In this document: positions 55,166 to 64,000 of the stretch, one piece after another | Layout of the letters: each line of letters starts with the position of its first letter | How positions within the stretch are numbered: position 1 is the stretch's first letter | From: Tuctoria greenei | Taxonomy: Eukaryota; Streptophyta; Magnoliopsida; Poales; Poaceae | DNA length: 64,000 nucleotides | Assembly (NCBI GenBank): GCA_036927565.1 | Contig: JAYESD010000010.1 | Location: forward strand, 113,738,866 to 113,802,865 | Direction: 5' to 3' | Notes under the pieces: model-generated | The model's input: the letters and a program-made list of their open reading frames with translations, nothing else | Told to the model about the DNA's origin: nothing | Database searches by the model: none | Translations under genes and position numbers: made by a program

Positions 55166-58100
55166 TGTCACACCTGGTAATAAGAAGACAACCAGATGCT
55201 TTCCACATGTATGTCAGGATCAGTTCAACTCATACATGTGTAGACGAAAGTGAAATACCAAATAAAATACCATGTTCGAGTACATCACCTTATTACATAA
55301 ATGACCTTCCAGGTCTAAAATAAAAGTACACAAGCTGCGGAAAACATAACAAAGGGCTCCAACACAGGCGTTGCACGGGGGAGCGCCAGCCTAGAACATC
55401 TCTTTGGGATCTCCGTAGAAGTCCTGGTTCTCCACCTCAGCGTCTTTGTAGACAGGGGGGAATAAGCAACTAACAAGTTTGAGTACCAACGGTACTCGCA
55501 AGTTGGGAAGTTATGACATGTGTGGTTCACAACAAGGAAGGCAAATAATAGGTAAAGCACTATAGCAGTTACAACCTACTCTTACATGTTATTAAGCACC
55601 TACATCTAGGTGAAATCCCAACCAATATCCCAAAATTAATCTAGGTAATACCAAACCCAAACCATCCATTATGTAACCATGTGCTAATTATGAATTTGGT
55701 TTCCAAGCCGCTCGTGTCCGTGAGCACGGCTATCTAGACAGTTTGACAAAACTCTGCGGAGTGTGTATCCTTTACCCATAGTTCGTGATTTCATCCCCTG
55801 TTGCCAGGTGGACTAAGGTAAACCTCCCTAATGCCCGTGGTAGCTAACCACAATACACACTTCTATAGGTGTGTGGCCAGGAGATCACTACGAGGTGTTT
55901 CCGATGGTTCTCTCAACTTGCAATGGGTACTCTAAGGATTCACCGCTCTGGCACCTGGAGTCTATTTTCCCTCTGCCAGGAGAAGCCCCCTCTTGAGCCA
56001 TGCGGATCCCAAGGCGAAGCCCATTCCCTGCCCGATCAATTACCTATGCTACATCGGGAGAGACCAAATTACTAAACCAAGTTGTCCCATATACAATTTT
56101 GTGGTGATACTAAAAGGCTTATCAACTTCTTCCATAAACTGGTCCTTAGAATCCGATAGGTGTCAAGCCCCAAACCAAGTTCTTGTGCACGCATGCACCA
56201 ATCCATACAAAACCCCCTATAAGATACCTATCTACTAAATTCCATTATAGCCATCAATTCATGTATCGTAATACATCAAATGAAATCTTGTAGATAAATA
56301 TATCATATTTCAATTAAGCATGGCTAAGCGTAAACTAATTTAATAGAAAAACACCCAAACCATGTTGACAAGAAATATTGTGGAAAATCTAGGAAAATAT
56401 AACATAGGATTCATATTTTAATTTAGCATGCAACTAACTAAAACTTAACAAAAAGGGTGCAAGATGGTCAAGGAACTTGCCCCCAAATTGTGCCTCGGGG
56501 TCGTCGACAAATTGTTGCTCTTGAAGGTTAAAAGTGGGTTCTGGCCTCGACTCTAAATTACGACGATGCACGAAAAAAACATACAATAAGAACATAATAA
56601 AATGCAATCAATTCAAATAAACACAAATTCCTACTCAAAAGTGATTTTAGAGTTGATTTAAATTATAGGCATACATCAATTGATGAGAAGTTAAAGTTAA
56701 ATGAAATTTATTGAGTAAAACATATTTTTAGAGCTTTTTATACCATTTTTATATTTATTAGAACCCTAATATTATTTTCTAGAAATATTTATCCTTTGAA
56801 ATAAGCTTAAAATAAATTTATAATCAATAATGTAAATTTTACAATTTTTACAATATTTTGACTAATTATTTCTATGTGCAAAACAATTTTTATGAACTAA
56901 ATATACTTCAAAAGTATTTTTATGACTATTTCAGCAAATTAAATGAATTAATAAAAATAATACAGAAATAAATAAAACATATTTAAATCTGTTTTTATAA
57001 TTATTTTATACAAATTAAGGACTTTTATTTAATTTCTAGAACTAACATGGGCTTTTCTGTAAAAACAGAACTATTCCAGAGGTTAAAAATAATTTTTATT
57101 AAGTCCAGGGATTATTCTACAATTTTTCAGGTTTTATTTGCTATTTTATAATTTTCCAGGGGCTTTAAAACACTTTTTATTAATTTAACCAGTATTTTAC
57201 TAATTTCCAGAAAGTCCAAGGGCTAGTTTGACATTTCTAGGGGTTAGATTTGAATTCTAGAGAAACCCAGGGGGTAGCCCGCAAGTTTCCAGGGGCTTGG
57301 GCGCAAAACAGGCGGCGGGAAAAATGGTTTGAACCTGGGCCGTTGGATTTAAAATGGATGGCCTGGATTTTAAATACCAAAGCGGTATGAGATGTTTTAA
57401 TCTCAGCCGCACGTTCAAAATGAATGGCCGAGAGAGAGCCACGTCGCCCCGAATGGCGGGAGCGACGGCGCGGGGTGGCACGCAGCGGCGGTGACGCGCG
57501 CGCGGCGGCCTACTCGCCGGCGATGACCCAAAACGCGCTACACAGGCCACAGGGTACATCTACTTAGTGCAAAATGTAGAGTGGATCAAGGGGGTCTCAC
57601 CGGAGGTCGTCGCGCGGCCGGAAAATGGACAGAAGGGGGTCGACGACGGTGGACGGCGGTGGCGCTCCTCGGCACCCGACGAAGTCGGCGACGCAGAGGC
57701 GATATCCCCCAACGAGGTTGTCCGGCAAGCTCCTAGGGATGCGACAAAGGTGTTAGACAGGGTGGCATGGACGGAGATTGAAAGAACCAATAGGAACGCG
57801 ATCGCCAACACTGACCTTGACGGCGGTTAGGGTTTGAGAGTGTCGGGGTGAGGAAATTGAGGGGGGACGACCGGTATTTATAGGGCTTTGGTTGAGTAAC
57901 GGGCGGCGGTCATGATGGGCACGACGGGACGTTTGATTAGGGTGAAACAGTAGACATTGAAGGGGGGGGGGGAGTGGGCGGCGCGGTGATGGCGCGCGAC
58001 CGTTACACACGGGTGCGGCGGGAGGTGGACGAAGGCCTGACAGGCGGGTCGGCCTGTCGGCGAGGGGGAGAGAGAGTGCGGGCGCGGGGAAGTGGGCTAG

Positions 58101-58431
58101 CGCGCGGGACCCGGGTGATAAAGAGGGAAGGAGGGGAGAGTAGGCGCGGGCCGGCGGAGAGAGGGGAGGGAATTGGGCCGGCGGGAGGATTCGACCCAGG
58201 GGCAGGTTTTTGTTTCTCTTTTCTTTTTCTTTTCTGTTTTCTTTTTCTTCTCTTTTACATTTTGAATTTGTAAACCAAATTTCTTGTGAATTTGAATTTT
58301 CAAAAATTCACACAATCATTCAAACATGATGCAATTTGCCTTATATGAATTTTATTCCCAAGAAAATGCTTTTATCTCATGAGAAATTCATTTTACAAAA
58401 AATTTTCTCTCTAAAAATAGTGGGTGTTACA
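55166..58431 (-). repeat. Y2 3' LTR
   Basis: The LTR is 3266 bp, from TGTAACACCC (minus, high end 58431) to CCAGGTGTGACA (low end 55166). It is preceded by a polypurine tract (58432-58447, AGGGGGGGTAGAAT). The GC-rich U3 block (57440-58200) holds frames on both strands with no domain, like the Y1 LTR. TATA at 57875-57883. R-U5 (about 55170-57400) aligns with 9830-12750 of Y1. Confidence 0.88.
57875..57883 (-). promoter_or_regulatory. Candidate TATA box of the Y2 LTR
   Basis: CTATAAATA on the minus strand sits at the end of the GC-rich block, matching the place of CTATAAAAT in Y1 (1835-1843). Confidence 0.5.
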
Positions 58432-58478
58432 ATTCTACCCCCCCTAAAAAGAAATCTCTCCCTCGAGATTTGGACGTC

Positions 58479-61400
58479 CTAAGAGAATAGACTGGGAAAC
58501 TCTGCCTTGAGGTTTTCTTCTCTTTCCTACATTGCCTCTTCTTCTGAGTGATGTTTCCGTTGGACTTTGCACATACGTGTAACCTTATTTCTTGTAACTC
58601 GTTCTGACATCTCGAGAATCTTAACAGGTTGTTCTGCATAGGTCAGGTCCTCTTGTACGTCTACTGCTTCCAATGGCAATTGTTCTTCAGGCACTCTTAA
58701 GCACTTCTTCAATTGTGATACGTGGAATACGTCATGTACATCTGATAAGTGAGATGGTAGCTCGAGCCGATAGGCTACTTCTCCTCTTTTCTCTAATACC
58801 TTGAAAGGACCAATATATCGGGGTGATAACTTGCCCTTCACTTTGAATCGTCTCAACCCTCTCACGGGTGACACCTTGAGATACACAAAATCTCCAATCT
58901 CAAATGATAAACCATGACGTCGAGTATCAGCATAACTCTTCTGCCTTGACTGAGCCGTCTTCAAATTCCTCTGGATTTCTTGTACTTTTCTCTCAGCTTC
59001 CCTTAACACTTCAGGCCCAAATACTTGGCTTTCCCCAGTTTGATTCCAAAACAATGGTGTTCTGCACTTCCGTCCATACAAAGCTTCAAACGGAGACATC
59101 TTCAAACTGGCTTGATAACTGTTGTTATAAAAAAATTCGGCATACGGTAGGTTCTTATCCCAAATCCTACTATTTTTCAAAGCACACGCTCTCAACATAT
59201 CTTCAAGAATTTGATTAGTGCGCTCTGTTTGACCGTCAGTTTGCGGATGATATGCCGAGCTGAAATTCAGTCGGTATCCATAGACTCATGCAACTTTTGC
59301 CAAAATCTGGAAGTGAACTGAGTACCCCTATCCAATATTATTTTCTTCGGCACTCCATGTAGGCATACAATTCTTGCCATATATAGTTCTGCCAATCTTG
59401 AACCAGAATAACTTTCTTTTACTGGGATAAAGTGAGCCACTTTGGTCAAACGGTCCACTATGACCCATATAGAGTCGTATCCAGACTGAGTTCTCGGCAA
59501 TCCCACAATAAAGTCCATACTTATTTCTTCCCATTTCCATTCAGGAATTTTAATTGGTTGAAGTAACCCTGCGGGTCTTTGATGTTCTGCTTTGACTTTC
59601 TGACATGTGTCACACAGGGCTACATACTCTGCCACATCACGTTTCATTCCATGCCACCAATACCGATCCTTTAGATCTTGATACATCTTTGTGCTTCCCG
59701 GATGTTTAGAATATGACGAATCATGGGCTTCTCTCAGTATCAGCTCCCGAATCTCCTTGATATTAGGTACACATATCTTCTTCCCTAGCCATAGAGTTCC
59801 CTGTTCATCTTCTCTAAAGTTCGGTGCTTTTCCTTTTTTCATTAGTTGTTTAATCTGTTGGATCCACTTATCATTCTTTTGCCCTTCACGAATATCCTTT
59901 TCCAAAGTAGAATCTACTTCCATAGACACTACCTCAGTATTAGTCACGATACTAAGGTTTAGCCTTGCGAATTCCTCACATAATTGCGGTTGTTGACCTT
60001 GCAGTACCAAGCTATTGCATTGAGCTGATCTACTTAATGCATCTGCGACAACATTAGCTTTCCCAGGATGATAGTTGATTCCGACATCAAAATCATTGAT
60101 AAGTTCCAACCATCTGCGTTGTCTAAGATTTAGATCTGGTTAGGTGAAGATATACTTCAAGCTCTTGTGGTCCGTATAAATTTCAGTTGTTTTTCCTATC
60201 AGATAATGCCTCCATAATTTCAATGCATGCACTATAGCTGCTAACTCCAATTCATGAGTAGGGTAATTTCTTTCATGCTTTCTGAGTTGACGTGAAGCAT
60301 AGGCCACTACATGTCCCTCTTGCATTAATACACATCCCAGTCCTTGTCCGGATGCATCACAATAGACTGCAAATTCTTTCTGCATATCAGGCATAATCAA
60401 CACTGGAGCAGTAGTCAACCTTTTCTTTAGCTCTGTAAAACTGGCTTCACACTCTGGGGTCCACTTGTATACAGCTCCCTTCTCAAGTAAATTTGTTAAC
60501 GGACGAGATATTTTTGAGAATCCTTCGATGAACCGGCGATAATAGCCAGCCATACCCAAGAAACTCTTGATTTCCCCAACATTTTCTGGTGTTTTCCAAT
60601 TCAGAACATTTTTCACTTTACTAGGGTCTACTGCTATTCCTCCTTGTGATATAACATGTCCCAGAAATGACACTTCCTTCAACCAGAACTCACATTTACT
60701 TAGCTTTGCATACAACTGATGTTCACAAAGTTTTTGTAAGGCCAGTCTTAGGTGCTCCTCATGTTCCTCTTCACTTTTGGAGAATATCAAAATGTCGTCA
60801 ATAAACACCACGACAAACTTATCCAGATATTCCATAAACACCTTATTCATAAGATACATGAAATAAGCAGGGGCGTTAGTCAAATAGAAAGACATGACTG
60901 TATACTCATATAATCCATATCTTGAAACAAATGTCGTCTTGGGTATGTCCGAAGGTCGTATCTTCAATTGGTGATACCCTGAACGCAGATCAATCTTCGA
61001 GAACACACAAGCACCTCTCAATTGGTCAAACAAATCCTCAATCCTTGATAAAGGATACTTGTTCTTGATAGTTACTGTGTTGAGAGCGCGGTAATCCACA
61101 CACAATCTCTGTGTGCCATCTTTTATGGGCACAAATATCACTGGAGCTCCCCAGGGTGAGGAACTAGGATGAATGTATCCTTTTGCTAACAACTCATTGA
61201 TATGATCCTTCAATTCTGCCAATTGTTTAGCATCCATCCTGTATGGTCGCTTGTAAATTGGTGTTGTACCAGGCACTAATTCAATGATGAATTCAATTTC
61301 TCTGTCAGGGGGCATACCCGGTAGTTCCTCAGGAAACACATCTGGAAAGTCACAAACAACTTTGATCTCTTGTACTCCTTCAACTTGATTGAGTCGTATT

Positions 61401-62128
61401 TTCTGAACTGGTGCTTGATCAGGACGAAACTCCACGTTTGTGCCATTTGTATGAGTTAAGCATACTGTTCTGGTGCCACAGTGGATCACTCCTTTGTACA
61501 TGGTTAACCAATCCATTCCGAGAATAATGTCTATTCCTTGTGACTCCAACACTATAAGGTTTGCTAAGAATGATACCCCCCTAATGCTTATGCTTACATT
61601 AGGGCATACTTGCCTTGTCAGCATCTCTCCTCCAAGAGAGTTCACTACTAATATTTGATTCATTAATGTAACAGTCATTCCATGTCTTCTTAAGAATTCT
61701 TTTGCTATTAATGAATGTGTTGCATCAGAGCCAAACAATATTGTAGAAGGATGGGAATCAGCAGGGAACGCACCGATCACCACCTCTGATGCGTCTTGGG
61801 CTTCCTCCAAGACAACATGATTGACCCTTCCTCTGGACTGGTTCTGCTGTGATGGCTTCTTCGGGCAGTTGTTGGAGTAGTGTCCCTTGTCACCACATAT
61901 GTAGCAAGCTCCCCGAGTACTGGTGTCTTGAGCCTTGTTTCTTTGTTGATTTTGCTGTGATTGCCTAGTTGGTCGAGGGTTTGAAGTCATAGGACGCTGT
62001 TGATACATTTGAGGGCGTTGCGGTTGCATCTGCTGGTACTGTGGACGAGCATACTGAGCTTGAGGTCTGAATGAAGAGTTTTTGGCATACCGCTGACCTT
62101 GATTATTGCCCATGGGACGACTCATCTG
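58479..62128 (-). pseudogene. pol: Y2 pol, Tekay-like chromovirus, near-complete but broken
   Basis: Domains in order: zinc knuckle (CYICGDKGHYSNNC), protease, RT with FIDD, RNase H (CDAS, THELELAA, TDHKSL), integrase zinc and core (SMDFIVGLP, LDRGTQF, QTDGQTE), GPF region, chromodomain (KVQRKHHSEEEA). Breaks: an in-frame TAA (60140-60142), a one-base shift near 59275 in the integrase core, and an in-frame TAG at the chromodomain tryptophan position (58527). The protease motif reads FGSDATHS; the usual D and G of DSG are exchanged, so protease would be dead even without the stops. The RT motif FGLTN reads FYLTN. The true end is the TAG at 58479, close to the polypurine tract. Confidence 0.88.
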
Positions 62129-62974
62129 TCACGATTGCTGTGGGTTGAAGCGAGGACGATTGTTGCTTGAAGACTGCCCCATCATCATCTTCCTTTTGCG
62201 ATACTCTCCTTCGCATTCCTTCTTCTTTCTTTCCACCGTAACAGCTTTGTCCACTAGATGTTGGAAGCTATCATAGTCACTGGAAGACATCATCAACTGT
62301 ATTTCTTTGTCCAGTCCCTCCTTGAAACAGAATTGTTTCTTAGCATCAGTGTCCACATCACCAGGGGCATACCGAGATAGTTGTGTAAACTTGTTCAAAT
62401 ACCCCCGTATGTTCATGTTCCCTTGCTTTAATGCTAGGAACTCCAGACGCTTGGCTTGAATTTCTCCTTCAGGCACGTGATGATTGCGGAAGCTTTCTCT
62501 GAACTCCTCCCAGGTGATGTTGTCTGGGTTATTATGGGATGCCGTATAAGTAGTCCACCAGTCAGCTGCAGGTCCATGAAGTTGGTGTGATGCCAAAAGT
62601 ACCCTTTCTCTTCCTTCACATTGGACAATCCTTAGTTTACTTTCAATTGTATTGATCCAGTCGTCTGCATCCATAGGTTCCACGGCGTTGGAAAAGTGTG
62701 GAGGTTGAGTGTTCATGAAGTCTCTTAAACAAAACCTTGGAGGTGGGGGTGGTGGTGGTAGAGGAGGGGGTGGTGATGCTTGTTGAGCCTGTTGCATGTT
62801 GTTCACAAGTTGTGTCAAGTTTTGCATCATTTGAAGCTGCATGGCCATCATATGCTGCATTTGATTTGCAGCTGGTGCTCCACGGGCACCTCGTCCATTC
62901 CTTTGAGGTAGCGGGACTTCATTGTCTTGATTGGGTGGCACACCACGTCCACGTCCTCTTCCTCTTCCTGCCAT
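62129..62974 (-). pseudogene. gag: Y2 gag, with terminal stop before the zinc knuckle
   Basis: I start at ATG 62974 (MAGRGRGRGRG), since the upstream ATG at 63097 adds only a hydrophobic leader translation. An RG-rich N-terminus, Gln/Met-rich stretch and poly-Pro linker precede a well-preserved capsid domain (PPHFSNAVEPMDADDWINTIESKLRI ... AADWWTTY ... KQGNMNIRGYLNKFTQL). A TGA at 62129-62131 closes the frame just before the frame-matched continuation carrying the zinc knuckle at 62125. Gag-pol was one frame in the ancestor, so this TGA is a mutation. About 281 aa of gag could still be made. Confidence 0.85.
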
Positions 62975-63222
62975 TTGAGGTTGGGCTGTTGATTTAGAAT
63001 AAGAAGGTAAGAGGGAAACTATTCTACACGACTTTCCCACTATATGCATCAATAAGGAAATAGAGAAATAAAAGGTCATTTCATTAAGCAAACTCAAACA
63101 TGGATAATCAAGTTCTCAAAGCAAAATCATACAACTCAAGATTACACAGATCGCTACTACATCACTCTTATTACAACTCATGGGTAAGTGTCTTAATCTT
63201 GAGTCGTAGGGCGGGTCGGAGT
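62975..63222 (-). other. Y2 leader between the upstream ORF and gag
   Basis: This short AT-rich spacer on the minus strand has no ORF. Its role is unknown; a promoter or internal entry site cannot be judged from sequence alone. Confidence 0.5.
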
Positions 63223-64000
63223 CTACTCTCGCTCCTCGGGATCCTCCTCCTCGTCCGGGTCTTCATCATCGTCTCCATCATATCTCGAGTTGCTGCCATG
63301 AGACTCGTTGCCACGCGGAGGAGAGTTGGCAGGCTGCTGGGGCACAGAAGGCTCCTCAGAATCTGGCTCCTCGTCTGAAGACTAGTCCAGTGAGTTACTG
63401 TTGCCACGACTGACACGGCGATCAGGAGAGTCCGGAATCCAAGTGGAGGTGTCTGAAGCATACCCATCTGGGTCCTCGTCGGTGATCCGATGGTACCTCC
63501 TCACTTGCCTTTCATAATGTGCTGCAAGGTCACGGACATCCTGAATTTCTTGCTGAGCCTTGTGGAGATGAATGCTGAGGCGCTCCACATCATCAACTAT
63601 CTGGTGAGTCTGTGGAAGGGTCAGGGGCCCCTCCACATACCTGGTGAAGAAGTTGCCAGTGCCGCTTGGACACTGGGGAGTGTAGGCGTGCACCGAGTTC
63701 CGAAGCTGTTAGCGGTAAGTGTGACTCCAAAAGTTGATGGCCTCCCAACTGACATCCTGCTCAGCGTGACGTCGGTAGCTCCTCGCGGCAGGAGTACGGT
63801 GCACCTTGAGTAGTTCATCCCCATAGTAGACAAATAGCTTGCATGACCACTCAATCCGGTAGGGACGCTGCATCCCGATGGAGTGGTAGGTGAGTGCCAG
63901 TCTCTTGTGCCTGTAGCCGGCATCATGCAGTATGGCCTGAGTCAACGTCGGAGTCGTCCTGCAGCTCTCCCATCAGTACGAATCACCACCGCACGTCGAG
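63223..64000 (-). pseudogene. Y2 extra ORF upstream of gag (ORF0-like), partial
   Basis: One minus frame continues through in-frame stops near 63968, at 63709 and at 63382 and ends at 63223. It reads RTTPTLTQAILHDAGYRH, then SIGMQRPYRIEWSCKLFVYYGDELL, then QCPSGTGNFFTRYVEGPLT and a helical segment with heptad spacing (IVDDVERLSIHLHKAQQEIQ). It closes with an acidic tail (DGDDDEDPDEEE). Rice RIRE3/RIRE8-type elements are known to carry an extra ORF upstream of gag, and this fits that place and strand. The acidic tail and coiled-coil-like segment suggest a protein-binding role, but its function is not known. The 5' part lies off the window. Confidence 0.6.

Larger units (their letters stand above)
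55166..64000 (-). mobile_element. Y2: Tekay-like LTR element, 3' end to upstream ORF (partial)
   Basis: On the minus strand the order is upstream ORF (64000-63223), gag, pol with chromodomain, polypurine tract, 3' LTR. The 5' LTR and the rest of the leader are beyond the window. Related to Y1 by LTR and to X by pol type. The protein frames are broken by stops and one frameshift, so it cannot move by itself. Confidence 0.88.

Noticed and set aside
57440..58273. GC-rich ORFs on both strands as a host gene
   Set aside because: They belong to the U3 of the Y2 LTR; frames overlap antisense and lack domains.

Overview
The window is a plant repeat landscape, most likely pericentromeric or otherwise gene-poor grass DNA. 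Every supported coding trace belongs to LTR retrotransposons: Ty3/gypsy chromoviruses of Tekay-like and CRM-like type, Tat-like Ty3 elements, and one possible Copia. Two short hAT-like elements also occur. I see no host protein-coding gene, no tRNA or rRNA gene, no CRISPR array and nothing bacterial. A grass is inferred from the large TGTAACACCC-type LTRs, the RIRE/CRM-like families and the deep nesting; the species is not identifiable from this window.

Layout, left block (1-27172). A minus-strand Tat-like element (Z; 5' LTR 26083-27172, gag 24665-25640) was interrupted in gag by a minus-strand Tekay-like element (X; 5' LTR 19345-24664, decayed gag-pol 14525-19083, 3' LTR piece 13752-14524). 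The 5' LTR of X holds a solo LTR (20318-22839), which holds a hAT-like element (20684-21534). A second LTR of the X family (X', 1-478 plus 12756-13751) abuts the 3' LTR piece of X and is split by a plus-strand Tekay-like remnant (Y1, 479-12750, TSD TCCGC). The LTR of Y1 carries a young, nearly intact CRM-like element (2309-9824, TSD CTGAA, two 864-bp LTRs) and a hAT-like element (11694-12409, TSD TTTATTTC).

Middle block (27187-52334). A minus-strand element V (3' LTR 27187-32224, non-coding internal part 32225-35159) holds a Tat-like solo LTR (29005-30243, TSD GTCAT) with a roughly 55-bp G-box/ABRE-like tandem array. A plus-strand Tat-like element T begins at 35160. Its 5' LTR is split by a pol-less CRM-like derivative U (35896-45276), which is split in turn by an internally deleted Tekay-like element X2 (38550-43177). 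The T interior (45860-52334) carries decayed gag and protease and forms a large imperfect inverted repeat, with protease remnants facing each other from about 47.56 to 52.33 kb.

Right block (52335-64000). A possible minus-strand Copia 3' end (S) is interrupted at 55166 by a minus-strand Tekay-like element (Y2). Y2 has a 3266-bp 3' LTR, a gag-pol with three stop codons and one frameshift, and an extra decayed ORF upstream of gag. It runs off the window end.

The genes form no host pathway. Each element once encoded capsid, protease, reverse transcriptase/RNase H and integrase for its own copying. Only the CRM-like element still has a long open pol, and its gag and pol are in different frames. 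The observations most worth following are the palindromic GGACTAGTCC array in the X-family LTRs, the G-box array in the Tat-like solo LTR, the CRM-like pol running into its LTR, the U LTRs that have absorbed the end of pol, and the inverted Tat-like structure.
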